From: Streptomyces sp. CB02058
GTDB lineage: Bacteria > Actinomycetota > Actinomycetes > Streptomycetales > Streptomycetaceae
Reading direction: 5' to 3'
NCBI RefSeq assembly: GCF_001905505.1
Contig: NZ_LIPG01000002.1
Coordinates: 868,001-932,000 of the forward strand
DNA length: 64,000 bases
The first letter of the stretch is position 1. Every line of letters begins with the position of its first letter. The translations under genes and the position numbers were made by a program. The notes beneath the pieces were generated by a model, which worked only from the letters and a program-made list of their open reading frames with translations, had not been told where the DNA came from and ran no database searches. Positions 33,124 to 42,063 of the stretch are shown here, in pieces.

Positions 33124-33726
33124 TCACCAGCGGGCCGGCGGCGGGGCCGTCAGCTGGTCGGCCAGCCGTGAGAGGCGGTCGCGGAACGTGCGCCGGCCAC
33201 GGGTGGACGGGGTGCCGTTCTCCCCGGCCGCCGCGCTGACCAGGTGCTGCACCGTGTCCAGGTCCACCTCGTCGTCGCCGGTCACGCTCAGCGCCTCATG
33301 GGCCAGCCCCCGCACCTCGGGGTCCCCGCCGTCCAGCGAGAGCACCGTCGCCCCCGCGCGCCGCGCGTCGTGCACCCGCTCCAGCAGCCCGCCGTCCGCC
33401 CGGCCGGGTGCCACCACCAGCAGCGTCTCGCCGCGCCCGGCCGCCTCGATCCGGCCCAGGCCGACCGCCAGGTGCACCGGGTCGTCCGGCTCCACCCGGT
33501 GGCGTACGAGCGTGGGGCGCAGCTGCGGCAGTCCCGACCAGGTGGACTCGTCCACCAGATGCGCCGCCATGTGCCACGGCTCGTAGACCTCGGTCCCCAC
33601 CAGCAGCAGCCCGCCGCCCTGCGGCACGACCGAGGACCGCAGGGTCCGGGCGAAGCCGCGGGCCGCGGCGGGCCACTCCGTCCCCGAGAGGACCTCACGC
33701 AGCAGGGCGACACGTACGGCATCCAT
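33124..33726 (-). CDS. Conserved protein, possible SIS-like fold
   Basis: 200 residues. PQGGGLLLVGTEVYEPWHMAAHLVDES and GETLLVVAPGRADGGLLERVHDARRAGATVLSLDGGDPEVRGLAHEAL have the strand-loop-helix pattern of sugar-isomerase (SIS) domains, in which a phosphosugar is bound; the Ser/Thr-rich loop of active SIS enzymes is here AxGRADG, so catalysis is doubtful. The C-terminus is basic. I do not recognise a characterised relative. It converges on the 77-residue gene and diverges from the F420-linked reductase. Confidence 0.65.
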   Translation of the reverse strand: MDAVRVALLREVLSGTEWPAAARGFARTLRSSVVPQGGGLLLVGTEVYEPWHMAAHLVDESTWSGLPQLRPTLVRHRVEPDDPVHLAVGLGRIEAAGRGETLLVVAPGRADGGLLERVHDARRAGATVLSLDGGDPEVRGLAHEALSVTGDDEVDLDTVQHLVSAAAGENGTPSTRGRRTFRDRLSRLADQLTAPPPARW

Positions 33727-33869
33727 GGCCCGGCATCATGCCCCCGGCGGCGTCCCCGTGACTGCCCTATGGCCGTATTCCACCCGAACGGGAGGGAGTG
33801 CGGCGGGGCTCGAGCCGTGACGCTCGTCGCAGCGCGACCACGATTCGAGTCCCTCTCTTTACCTGGCAG

Positions 33870-33875
33870 TAGGGT
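33870..33875 (+). promoter_or_regulatory. -10 element of the F420:NADP reductase gene, probably leaderless
   Basis: TAGGGT ends 7 bases before the ATG at 33883, and no ribosome site fits between them. The transcript would begin at or next to the start codon. Confidence 0.45.
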
Positions 33876-33882
33876 CGGCGCC

Positions 33883-34593
33883 ATGACTACGAATGACAGT
33901 GGCAGCGCCCCCAAGCCCCCCGCCAAGGACCCCTGGGACCTCCCCGACGTGTCCGGTCTCACCGTCGGCGTCCTCGGCGGAACCGGCCCCCAGGGCCGGG
34001 GTCTCGCCTACCGCTTCGCCCGCGCCGGGCAGAAGGTCGTCATCGGCTCCCGCGCCGCCGACCGCGCCGAGGCCGCCGCGGCCGAGCTGGGCCACGGTGT
34101 CGAGGGCGCGGACAACGCCGAGTGCGCCCGCCGCAGCGACGTCGTGATCGTGGCCGTGCCGTGGGACGGCCACGCCAAGACGCTGGAGTCGCTGCGCGAG
34201 GAGCTCGCGGGCAAGCTCGTCATCGACTGCGTCAACCCGCTCGGCTTCGACAAGAAGGGCGCCTACGCCCTGAAGCCCGAGGAGGGCAGCGCCGCCGAGC
34301 AGGCCGCCGCCCTGCTCCCCGACTCCCGGGTGACCGCCGCCTTCCACCACCTCTCGGCGGTGCTGCTCCAGGACGAGTCGATCGAGGAGATCGACACCGA
34401 TGTGCTGGTGCTGGGCGAGGCCCGCGCCGACACCGACACCGTGCAGGCGCTCGCCGGCCGTATCCCCGGCATGCGCGGCGTCTTCGCCGGCCGGCTGCGC
34501 AACGCGCACCAGGTCGAGTCCCTGGTGGCGAACCTGATCTCCGTCAACCGCCGCTACAAGGCACACGCGGGGCTGCGCACCACCGACGTGTGA
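33883..34593 (+). CDS. npdG: F420-dependent NADP+ oxidoreductase (FNO, NpdG type)
   Basis: 236 residues. A 25-residue Lys/Pro-rich lead precedes the Rossmann motif VGVLGGTGPQGRGLAYRFARAG (GGTGPQG for NADP), then VVIGSRAADRAEAAAAEL (SR at the end of strand 2 selects the 2'-phosphate), SDVVIVAVPWDGH and the F420-side segment VTAAFHHLSAVLLQD. It moves hydride between reduced F420 and NADP+. It ties the organism to F420 metabolism. Downstream is a 61-residue membrane protein. Confidence 0.9.
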   Translation: MTTNDSGSAPKPPAKDPWDLPDVSGLTVGVLGGTGPQGRGLAYRFARAGQKVVIGSRAADRAEAAAAELGHGVEGADNAECARRSDVVIVAVPWDGHAKTLESLREELAGKLVIDCVNPLGFDKKGAYALKPEEGSAAEQAAALLPDSRVTAAFHHLSAVLLQDESIEEIDTDVLVLGEARADTDTVQALAGRIPGMRGVFAGRLRNAHQVESLVANLISVNRRYKAHAGLRTTDV

Positions 34594-34673
34594 GCCCGTG
34601 CCCGGAGCCGAATCGGGCATGAGGGACACTGGACGGGACCGCGCACCATCCCCGGACAGGAGCACCAGCCCTC

Positions 34674-34859
34674 ATGCCCCGCCTCGCTCTCTACGCCATC
34701 CTCGTCTGCGTCCTCGCCGTCGCCGCGGCCGTGGTCTCCTTCGTCCAGGGCAGCATCCTGCTCGGCGTCGTCTGGGTGCTGCTGGTCGGCCTCTCCTCGA
34801 ACATGGCGTGGTTCTACGTGCGCAAGCACAAGGCGGAGTCCCGCGCCGAAGCGGCCTGA
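34674..34859 (+). CDS. Small membrane protein, two predicted helices (61 aa)
   Basis: 61 residues: LYAILVCVLAVAAAVVSFVQG and a second helix LLGVVWVLLVGLSSNMAWFYV, then a charged tail RKHKAESRAEAA. ATG 34674 is preceded by GGACAGGAGCACC. The short loop and positive tail suggest both ends on the cytosolic side. Conserved small proteins of this type are common in Streptomyces; function unknown. Confidence 0.8.
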   Translation: MPRLALYAILVCVLAVAAAVVSFVQGSILLGVVWVLLVGLSSNMAWFYVRKHKAESRAEAA

Positions 34860-34927
34860 CACCGTCCACCTGAGGTCTCTCGTTCGCATCTTGGCGGGCT
34901 CGCGTGCCCCGATCCGGACGAGGGGCC

Positions 34928-35740
34928 TCAGCGGATCAGCGCGCACCCCGGGTCCTGGTCTCCGAACCACTCCTGCCAGAAGCGGTAGGTGTCGAGCCCG
35001 CAGTAGGTCTCGACCTCGCTGACGCCCAGGCCGCGCAGCAGCGCGTCCACCGCGTCGAAGAAGAAGCCGTTGACCTCCGGGACCCACAGGAGTCCGAAGA
35101 CCGCGATCAGCCCGAAGGGCGCGAACGGCTCGACCTGGCGCCGGATCCTGTACGAGAGCCACGGCTCGATCACGCCGTAGCCGTCGAGCCCCGGGACCGG
35201 CAGGAAGTTCAGGATCGCCGCCGTCACCTGGAGCAGCGCCAGGAACGCCAGCGCGAGCCGGAAGGGCAGAGGCACCCCGTCCAGCGCGTCCAGCCAGAAC
35301 GGTGCCGTGCAGACGACCGCGAACAGCACGTTCGTCAGGGGGCCCGCCGCCGAGATCAGGCTGTGCTTCCAGCGCCCGCTGATCCGGCCCCGCTCGATGT
35401 AGACCGCGCCGCCCGGCAGGCCGATGCCGCCCATGATCACGAAGAGCACGGGCAGCACGATGCTCAGCAGCGCGTGGGTGTACTTGAGCGGATTGAGGGT
35501 CAGATAGCCCTTCGCGCCGATCGAGATGTCGCCGCTGTGCAGCGCGGTGCGCGCGTGCGCGTACTCGTGGAGGCAGAGCGAGACGATCCAGGCGGCCGTG
35601 ACGAAGAGGAAGACCGCGAAGCCGGTCTGCTCGGCGAAGTCCGTCCACACCGCCCACCCGGACACGGCCATGACGGCGACGATCCCGAGGAAGATCGGAC
35701 TGATCCGCCGGTCGCTGCGGCGGCGGAACGCGGTGGTCAT
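34928..35740 (-). CDS. Site-2 protease family (M50) metalloprotease
   Basis: 270 residues with about six membrane segments. Zinc motifs: LCLHEYAHART (HExxH) and ILNFLPVPGLDGYGV (the NxxPxPxLDG third-ligand motif). It should cut membrane-embedded substrates within the bilayer. The protein lacks PDZ or CBS domains, so it belongs to the short Rip/YwhC-like group. It diverges from the SARP regulator with 134 bases between starts; the substrate is unknown. Confidence 0.9.
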   Translation of the reverse strand: MTTAFRRRSDRRISPIFLGIVAVMAVSGWAVWTDFAEQTGFAVFLFVTAAWIVSLCLHEYAHARTALHSGDISIGAKGYLTLNPLKYTHALLSIVLPVLFVIMGGIGLPGGAVYIERGRISGRWKHSLISAAGPLTNVLFAVVCTAPFWLDALDGVPLPFRLALAFLALLQVTAAILNFLPVPGLDGYGVIEPWLSYRIRRQVEPFAPFGLIAVFGLLWVPEVNGFFFDAVDALLRGLGVSEVETYCGLDTYRFWQEWFGDQDPGCALIR

Positions 35741-35874
35741 CGGCGGCACTCCAGGGGCTGGACGGCGGCTTGCGGCATACGACGAGCCCCCGACAGTACG
35801 GGTGGCACGGCGAGAACGTCCCACAACCGGGTGGTGGTTCCACACGGGCCTGGGCCGTCGCGGACAATGGGCCC

Positions 35875-38800
35875 GTGCACTACAGCATCCTCGGTACCAC
35901 CCGCGCGCTGCGCGCCGACGGCTCGGCCGTCGCCCTCGGCGGGGCGCGGCTGCGTGCCCTGCTCACCGTGCTCGCCCTGCGCGCCGGCCGCACGGTCCCG
36001 GTCGGGATGCTCGTCGACGAGGTGTGGGACGGCGACCCGCCCGCCGACGCCCCGGGAGCACTGCAGGCGCTCGTGGGCCGGCTCAGGCGCGCGCTGGGCC
36101 GGGACGCCGTCGCGTCCGACGAGAACGGCTACCGCCTCACCGCCGACCCCGACGGTGTGGACCTGTACCGCTTCGAGCGGCTCGCGGGGGAGGGCGCCCG
36201 GGCGCTGGCCGAGGGCGACGCGGTGAAGGCCGTCACCGTCCTCGACGACGCGCTCGCCCTCTGGCACGGCCCCGCCCTCGCGGATCTGCCGGACCGTGCC
36301 GTGGCCGCGGCCCGCTGGGAGGCCCTGCGCCTGGACGCGCGCAGGACGAGGATCGAGGCCGTGCTCGCGCAGGGGCACGCCGACGACGCCCTGCCCGAGC
36401 TCGCCGGGCTCTGCGCGGACCACCCGCTCGACGAACCCCTGCAGGCTCTGCGCATCAGGGCGTTGCGGGACGCCGGACGCACCGCGCAGGCGCTCGCGGC
36501 GTACGACGAGGTGCGCACCCTGCTGGCCGACCGGCTCGGCGCGGACCCCGGCCCCGCGCTGCGCGCGCTGCACGAGGAACTGCTGCGCCAGGACGGGCCC
36601 GCGCCGGCCCCCGTACCCCCTGCCGGGCGGCCGGGCAATCTGCGGGCCAGGCTCACCAGCTTCGTGGGACGCGACACGGACATCGCGGAGCTGCGCGAGG
36701 ATCTGGCCCAGGCCCGGCTGGTCACCCTGCTGGGCCCCGGCGGCGCGGGCAAGACCAGGCTCTCCCAGGAGGCGGCCGAGTCCGTCGGTCCCGCCGCCTG
36801 GCCGGACGGCGTCTGGCTCGCCGAGCTCGCCCCCGTTGACGATCCCGGGGCGGTTCCCGAGGCCGTCCTCACCGCGCTCGGCGGACGCGAGACCGTGCTG
36901 CGCGGGGCGGGCGCCGAGGAGCTCAGGGCGGCCGAACGGGGCGCGGGCGACCCCCTCACCCGGCTCACCGAACACTGCTACGGGCGCCGCATGCTGCTGC
37001 TCCTGGACAACTGCGAGCACGTAGTGGAGGCCGCCGCGGCACTCGCCGACCATCTGCTGGCCGCCTGCCCCGGGCTCACGATCCTCGCGACCAGCCGCGA
37101 ACCGCTCGGCGTACCGGGGGAGTTCGTCCGGCCGGTCGACCCGCTGCCCGGTCCGATGGCGCTGCGCCTGTTCGCCGAGCGGGGCGCCGCCGCGCTCTCC
37201 GGCTTCCGGGCCGACGCGGACGAGCGGACGGCGGAGGCCGCCGCCGAGATCTGCCGCCGCCTGGACGGACTGCCGCTCGCGATCGAACTCGCCGCGGCCC
37301 GGCTCCGCATGCTCACCCCGCGCCAGATCGCCGACCGCCTGGACGACCGCTTCCGCCTGCTCACCGGCGGCAGCCGCACCGTGCTGCCGCGCCAGCAGAC
37401 GCTGCGGGCGGTCGTCGACTGGTCCTGGGACCTCCTGGACGAGGACGAACGCGTCACCCTGCGACGGCTGTCGGTCTTCTCCGGCGGCTGCACCCTCCCC
37501 GCGGCCGAGGCGGTCTGCGCGGACGGGGCGCGGGACACGCAGGACGTCGCGGGGCTGCTCGGCTCGCTCGTCGACAAGTCCCTCGTCGTCGCCGCGCCCG
37601 CGGAGGACGGCCGGATGCGCTACCGCCTCCTGGAGACCGTCGGTGAGTACGCCGCCGAGCGGCTCGACGAGGCGGGCGAGCGGGACGCCGTCGAACGCCG
37701 GCACCTCGTGTTCTTCCGGGAGCTGGCCCGCACGACCGACCCTGAACTCAGGGGCGCGGGACAGCTCGCGGCGCTGGGGCTGTTCCAGCGCGAGTACGAG
37801 AACCTGCGCACCGCCCTGCGGCGCGTGGTCGCCGCCCGCGACGAGCAGGAGGCGCTGTGCATGGTGCTCTCGCTCTGCTGGTACTGGCAGATGCGTGATC
37901 TGCGCGTCGACGCCCTGCACTGGGCCGGGGCCGCGTCCGCGCTCGGCCCCGATCCGTTCGCCGGGCCCGCCGTCCCCGCGCCCTCCATCGTCGAGCGGTG
38001 TACCGACGCGCCGCCGCCGATGGGCCCCGAACTGCTCCAGGAGGCGCGACGTCAGGTGGCGCTGCTCCGGATGGCCTCCCTCGACCACGCGATGGACGTC
38101 TGGGCCAACGAGGCCGGCCTGGCACGCCTGCGGGTCGTGTCCGCCACCTACCGGGCCGGCCAGCCGCAGACCTGCCGGAGCCCGGGGTCGCTCTGGTTCT
38201 TCGCCGTCATGCTCACCGGGGACATCTCCCAGATGCGCGGACTGCTGGACGAGACCGTCCGGGCCTCACGGGAGCTCGGTGACGGCTGGGAGCTGGCCGG
38301 CATGCTCCAGATGCGTGCCAATGTGCTGGCCAACCGCCCCGACTGGGCCGCGGACGCCCATGCCGACGCCGACGAGAGCCTGGAGATCTTCAGCGGGCTC
38401 GGTGACGACTGGGGCACCGCGGAGGCGCTCTCCTCGCGCGGCGAGGCCAACGAGAAGGAGGGCGACTACGTCCGCGCGGCAGAGGACTACCAGGCCGCGA
38501 TCGGTTACGCGGAGAAGCTCGGCGCCAGGGCCCAGGTGCTGGTGCTCCGCACCCGCTACGCTGCCGCGCTGACCGAGATCGGCCGGGCCGCCGAGGGCGA
38601 GGCGATCTTCAGGGAGGTGCTCGCCGAAGGACGGCACGCGGGGCACGAGGCGACGGCGTTCGCCCGTTTCTTCCTGGCCCTGTCCCTGGGCATGTCGGGC
38701 CGTACCGCCGAGGCGCGCGAGCAGCTCGACGTGCTGAACAGGGACTTCGCGGACGCGACCTCGGGAGTCTTCGAGGCGTTCGTCCTGGGCGGCGTGGCCT

Positions 38801-39171
38801 GGCTGGACAACGAGGAGGGCCTGTACGAGGACGCCCTGACCCGGAGCCGGGAGGCGCTGGCGCGGGCCGACGACCCCTTGTCGCAGATGGTGGCGCCGCA
38901 GATGCACGTGGTCTATCTGGCCACCGTGGCGCGGGCGCTGGCCGGGCTCGGCGGAGAGCGCCGGGCCGCGTTCGCGGCGCGGCTGCTGGCCGCCGGCCGG
39001 CTGCTGCTGCCGGCGGGGCATGTGCTGACACGGCTGGAGCGGTCCAACTACGCCGCCGCCGAGGAGCTGGCCCGGGGCGTCCTCGGGGACGCCTACGAGG
39101 CCGCGTACGCCGAGGGCGGTGGCCTCTCCCTGGAGGAGGCCACCGCCCTCGTCGCGGCGTACCGGGACTGA
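35875..39171 (+). CDS. SARP/AfsR-type regulator: winged helix, BTAD, NB-ARC ATPase, TPR
   Basis: 1098 residues from GTG 35875; GACAAT six bases earlier suggests a leaderless start. An OmpR-like winged helix (VPVGMLVDEVWDGDPPADAPGALQALVGRLRRALG) is followed by BTAD (to about 245), an NB-ARC ATPase with GPGGAGKT at 287-294 and Walker B RRMLLLLDNCEHVVE, and a long alpha-solenoid of TPRs to the end. AfsR-type proteins activate antibiotic or development genes. Such large SARPs are usually pathway activators, but no biosynthetic cluster is adjacent. The converging exporter operon is the nearest candidate target. Confidence 0.93.
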   Translation: MHYSILGTTRALRADGSAVALGGARLRALLTVLALRAGRTVPVGMLVDEVWDGDPPADAPGALQALVGRLRRALGRDAVASDENGYRLTADPDGVDLYRFERLAGEGARALAEGDAVKAVTVLDDALALWHGPALADLPDRAVAAARWEALRLDARRTRIEAVLAQGHADDALPELAGLCADHPLDEPLQALRIRALRDAGRTAQALAAYDEVRTLLADRLGADPGPALRALHEELLRQDGPAPAPVPPAGRPGNLRARLTSFVGRDTDIAELREDLAQARLVTLLGPGGAGKTRLSQEAAESVGPAAWPDGVWLAELAPVDDPGAVPEAVLTALGGRETVLRGAGAEELRAAERGAGDPLTRLTEHCYGRRMLLLLDNCEHVVEAAAALADHLLAACPGLTILATSREPLGVPGEFVRPVDPLPGPMALRLFAERGAAALSGFRADADERTAEAAAEICRRLDGLPLAIELAAARLRMLTPRQIADRLDDRFRLLTGGSRTVLPRQQTLRAVVDWSWDLLDEDERVTLRRLSVFSGGCTLPAAEAVCADGARDTQDVAGLLGSLVDKSLVVAAPAEDGRMRYRLLETVGEYAAERLDEAGERDAVERRHLVFFRELARTTDPELRGAGQLAALGLFQREYENLRTALRRVVAARDEQEALCMVLSLCWYWQMRDLRVDALHWAGAASALGPDPFAGPAVPAPSIVERCTDAPPPMGPELLQEARRQVALLRMASLDHAMDVWANEAGLARLRVVSATYRAGQPQTCRSPGSLWFFAVMLTGDISQMRGLLDETVRASRELGDGWELAGMLQMRANVLANRPDWAADAHADADESLEIFSGLGDDWGTAEALSSRGEANEKEGDYVRAAEDYQAAIGYAEKLGARAQVLVLRTRYAAALTEIGRAAEGEAIFREVLAEGRHAGHEATAFARFFLALSLGMSGRTAEAREQLDVLNRDFADATSGVFEAFVLGGVAWLDNEEGLYEDALTRSREALARADDPLSQMVAPQMHVVYLATVARALAGLGGERRAAFAARLLAAGRLLLPAGHVLTRLERSNYAAAEELARGVLGDAYEAAYAEGGGLSLEEATALVAAYRD

Positions 39172-39183
39172 ACTACCGCCCCG

Positions 39184-40041
39184 TCAGGACTTCTTGCGGA
39201 ACTTGGCCACCGCGAGGGGGGCCATCACCGCGGTGATGACGACGGTCCAGCCCAGCGTCACCCAGACGGAGTGGGCGAGCGGGCCTCCCATCATCAGGGC
39301 GCGGGCGGCGTCGGCCAGGTTGGACAGCGGGTTGTAGTCGGTGAACGTCTGGAGCCAGCCCGGCATGGTCTGGGTCGGCGCGAAGATGGACGAACCGAAC
39401 TGGAGCGGCATCAGCACGAGCATCCCCATTCCCTGGACGGCCTGTGCCGTCTTCATGGTCAGTCCGAGCAGGATGAAGATCCACATGATGGCGGCGCCGA
39501 ACGCGGCCGACAGGGCGATCGCCCCTATCAGCCCGAGCACGGACTCCTGGAGCTCCATGCCGAGCGCGAAGCCCATGGCCAGCAGGATCAGCGTGGCGAC
39601 CATCATCCTGCCGAGCTCGACCACGATCTTGGCGATGAGCACCGAGGAGCGGGCGATCGGCATCGTGCGGAACCGGTCCATGACCCCCTTGCGGAAGTCG
39701 TCGTTGACACCGGAACCGACCGCCATGGCGATGTTCATGCCCATCATCGCCATCAGGCCGGGGATCAGGTAGTTGAGGTACTCCTGCCGGCCGCCGCCCA
39801 TGCTGCCGCCGACCGAGCCGCCGAAGACGTACACGAACAGCAGCGTGAAGATGACTGGCATCAGGAGCGCGTCGAACATCGACTCCGGATCCTTCTTGAT
39901 CTGGAGCAGATTGCGCCGCACCAGCGCCCCGATGTGGCGCAGGTTGTTCCGGAGTCCGATCCGGCCCTCGTCGTGGAGCTTCCTGGCCGGGGCGGACGCG
40001 GTCGCGTCGGTGGGCGTGGGCGTCAGAGTCGTCGTGCTCAT
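39184..40041 (-). CDS. ABC-2 exporter permease (DrrB-like)
   Basis: 285 residues, six membrane segments: FDALLMPVIFTLLFVYVFGG, YLIPGLMAMMGMNIAMAVG, MVATLILLAMGFALGM, LIGAIALSAAFGAAIMWIFILLGLTMK, GMGMLVLMPLQFGSSIFAP and the last TLGWTVVITAVMAPLAVAKF. The segment ...VNDDFRKGVMDRFRTMPIARSS.. is the DrrB/ABC-2 signature. It exports a hydrophobic drug or lipid with the ATPase encoded just upstream, whose stop overlaps the start by 4 bases (40038-40041). Confidence 0.92.
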   Translation of the reverse strand: MSTTTLTPTPTDATASAPARKLHDEGRIGLRNNLRHIGALVRRNLLQIKKDPESMFDALLMPVIFTLLFVYVFGGSVGGSMGGGRQEYLNYLIPGLMAMMGMNIAMAVGSGVNDDFRKGVMDRFRTMPIARSSVLIAKIVVELGRMMVATLILLAMGFALGMELQESVLGLIGAIALSAAFGAAIMWIFILLGLTMKTAQAVQGMGMLVLMPLQFGSSIFAPTQTMPGWLQTFTDYNPLSNLADAARALMMGGPLAHSVWVTLGWTVVITAVMAPLAVAKFRKKS

Positions 40042-41048
40042 GCCGCGACCTCCTGGGGAGTCGTGTCGGTGACGGTGGCTTTGTCGCCCGTGATGGCGAG
40101 GAACACCTCGTCCAGGCTGGGCAGCGCGGTGGACACATGGGCCAGGGAGAAGCCCCGGGTGCCGAGGAGGCCGATGACGGCGGTCAGCTGCTGGTCGCTG
40201 AGGATCGGTACGTACAGCAGGCCCTCGTCCGGGACCGCCTGGGCGCCCGCGACACCGTCGAGACCGGTCTCCCGCAGCGCCTGTGCCATGGCGGCCAGTT
40301 CGGCCGGGTCGGAGGGCCGGATCTGCAGGGTCCGGCCGCCGACCTTGGCCTTGAGCTCGTCGACACCGCCCCGGGCGATGATCCTGCCGTGGTCGATGAC
40401 GGTGAGCTCGCTGGCGAGCTGTTCGGCCTCTTCCATGTACTGGGTGGTGAGCAGCACGGTCGCCCCCTCCGCGACCATCCTCTGCACCTCGTCCCAGACC
40501 TCGTTGCGGGTACGGGGGTCGAGGCCCGTCGTCGGCTCGTCCAGATAGAGGACGGCGGGGCTGCCGATCATGGAGGCGGCCAGGTCGAGCCGCCGGCGCA
40601 TACCGCCGGAGTAGTCCATGGCGGCCTTCTTCGCCGCGTCGGTGAGCGAGAAGCGCTCCAGCAGCTCGTCGGCGCGGGACCTGGCCTTCTTGCGCGGCAG
40701 GTCGAGCAGCCGCCCGATCATGTAGAGGTTCTCCCAGCCGGAGAGCTTCTCGTCGACCGAGGCGTACTGCCCGGTCAGGCCGATGGTGCGGCGCAGCTGC
40801 CGGGGCTGCTTCACCACGTCGTAGCCGGCCACGACCGCGTGCCCGGCGTCGGGCTGGATCAGGGTGGAGAGGCAGCGTACGAGGGTGGTCTTGCCGGCGC
40901 CGTTGGGTCCGAGCACACCGAGGACGGTGCCCTCGCGCACATCGAGGTCCACACCGTCCAGCGCCTTGGTCTCGCCGTAGTGCTTGACCAGCCCCCGTAC
41001 CTCGACGGCGTTCGTACCGCCCCTGAGGTTCTTGTCGTTTCGCGTCAT
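40038..41048 (-). CDS. ABC exporter ATP-binding protein (DrrA-like)
   Basis: 336 residues from ATG 41048. Walker A GPNGAGKTTLV, Q-loop LTGQYASVDEKLSGWENL, signature YSGGMRRRLDLAASM, Walker B VLYLDEPTTGLD and the C-terminal DrrA domain (LKAKVGGRTLQIRPSDPAELAAMAQAL ... LDEVFLAITG). It powers the DrrB-like permease downstream. Similar pairs give resistance to anthracyclines, but the substrate is not determined here. A perfect 20-bp palindrome 31 bases before the start (41079-41098) suggests tight repression by an unlinked regulator. Confidence 0.92.
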   Translation of the reverse strand: MTRNDKNLRGGTNAVEVRGLVKHYGETKALDGVDLDVREGTVLGVLGPNGAGKTTLVRCLSTLIQPDAGHAVVAGYDVVKQPRQLRRTIGLTGQYASVDEKLSGWENLYMIGRLLDLPRKKARSRADELLERFSLTDAAKKAAMDYSGGMRRRLDLAASMIGSPAVLYLDEPTTGLDPRTRNEVWDEVQRMVAEGATVLLTTQYMEEAEQLASELTVIDHGRIIARGGVDELKAKVGGRTLQIRPSDPAELAAMAQALRETGLDGVAGAQAVPDEGLLYVPILSDQQLTAVIGLLGTRGFSLAHVSTALPSLDEVFLAITGDKATVTDTTPQEVAA

Positions 41049-41078
41049 GGACACCATCAGACCAGCCGCCACCGACAA

Positions 41079-41098
41079 GTCACCGACATGTCGGTGAC
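41079..41098. promoter_or_regulatory. Perfect 20-bp palindrome upstream of the DrrAB-type operon
   Basis: GTCACCGACA (41079-41088) followed directly by TGTCGGTGAC (41089-41098). An extra half-site ACCGACA lies at 41071-41077. Placed 31 bases before the DrrA-like ATG, it is a likely operator. No regulator gene of the TetR or PadR type is adjacent. Confidence 0.65.
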
Positions 41099-41115
41099 AG
41101 CCGGCCCAGGACGGG

Positions 41116-41152
41116 CGACAGCCCGCCGATGGGGGAAGTCGGCGGGCTGTCG
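41116..41152 (-). terminator. Hairpin downstream of panB
   Basis: Perfect 14-bp arms CGACAGCCCGCCGA (41116-41129) and TCGGCGGGCTGTCG (41139-41152), 9-base loop. It begins 26 bases past the panB stop and separates panB from the exporter operon. Confidence 0.7.
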
Positions 41153-41178
41153 GTGGTGCGGCAGTGGTCGGCTGGGCG

Positions 41179-42063
41179 TCAGTGGAAGGTGTGCTCCGCC
41201 GCGGGGAACGTGCCGCCGACGACCTCTTCGGCGTACTCCCTGGCGGCGTCGGTCATCACCTGACGCAGGTTGGCGTACTGCTTGGTGAAGCGCGGCACCT
41301 TGCCGCCGGTCAGTCCGGCCATGTCGGTCCAGACCAGCACCTGGGCGTCCGTCTCGGGCCCGGCGCCGATGCCGACGGTCGGGATGTGCAGGGTGCGGGT
41401 CACCTCGGCGGCCAGCTCGGACGGCACGAGCTCCAGGACGACGGCGAACGCGCCCGCGTCCTGCACCGCCTTCGCGTCGCGCAGCAGCTGCTGGGCCGCC
41501 TCCTCGCCCCGGCCCTGGACCCGGTAACCCATCGCGTTGACCGACTGCGGGGTCAGGCCGATGTGGCCCATGACCGGGATACCGGCCTCGACCAGCAGCC
41601 TGATCTGCTCGTGCGAGCGCTCGCCGCCCTCCAGCTTGACCGCGCCGACGCCGGCGTCCTTGATCAGCCGGGTGGCGTTGCGCAGGGCCTGGACCGGGCC
41701 CTCCTGGTACGCCCCGAAGGGCAGGTCGGCCACGATGAGGGCGCGCTTGGTGCCCCGCACGACGGCGGCCGAGAGGATGGCCATCTCGTCCATGGTGACC
41801 GGGACGGTGGTCTCGTAGCCGAGGTGGCAGTTGCCCATGGAGTCGCCGACGAGCATGACCGGGATGCCGGCCTCGTCGAAGACGGACGCGGTCATCGCGT
41901 CGTAGGCGGTGAGCATGGGCCACTTCTCGCCGCGCTCGGTGGCGGCGGCGATGTCGTGGACGCTGATACGGCGGGTGCTCTTGCCCCCGTACAGGGCCTT
42001 GCCGGTACCGGGAGTGGGGCCCGCGGGGGGTGTGGACTGATTCTGCGCAGCCTGAAGCGACAT
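41179..42063 (-). CDS. panB: 3-Methyl-2-oxobutanoate hydroxymethyltransferase (PanB)
   Basis: 294 residues from ATG 42063 with AAGGAG 9 bases upstream; an in-frame ATG at 42084 is weaker. Family segments: KWPMLTAYDAMTASVFDEAGIPVMLVGDSMGNCHLGYETTVPVTMDEM, ALIVADLPFGAYQ, VKLEGGE, GIPVMGHIGLTPQSVNAMGYRVQGR and FAVVLELVPSELAAEVT. The Mg2+ ligands Asp/Asp/Glu and catalytic Glu are present. It adds a hydroxymethyl group from methylenetetrahydrofolate to alpha-ketoisovalerate, the first step to pantothenate and CoA. No other pan gene is in the window. Confidence 0.95.
   Translation of the reverse strand: MSLQAAQNQSTPPAGPTPGTGKALYGGKSTRRISVHDIAAATERGEKWPMLTAYDAMTASVFDEAGIPVMLVGDSMGNCHLGYETTVPVTMDEMAILSAAVVRGTKRALIVADLPFGAYQEGPVQALRNATRLIKDAGVGAVKLEGGERSHEQIRLLVEAGIPVMGHIGLTPQSVNAMGYRVQGRGEEAAQQLLRDAKAVQDAGAFAVVLELVPSELAAEVTRTLHIPTVGIGAGPETDAQVLVWTDMAGLTGGKVPRFTKQYANLRQVMTDAAREYAEEVVGGTFPAAEHTFH

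Noticed and set aside
33850..33882. TTCGAGTCCC resembling a tRNA T-loop
   Set aside because: No matching acceptor stem, D-arm or anticodon arm is found in the preceding 70 bases.
35737..38088. 783-codon minus-strand frame opposite the SARP gene
   Set aside because: High-GC antisense frame; composition is Gly/Arg-rich and the plus-strand gene has clear SARP domains.
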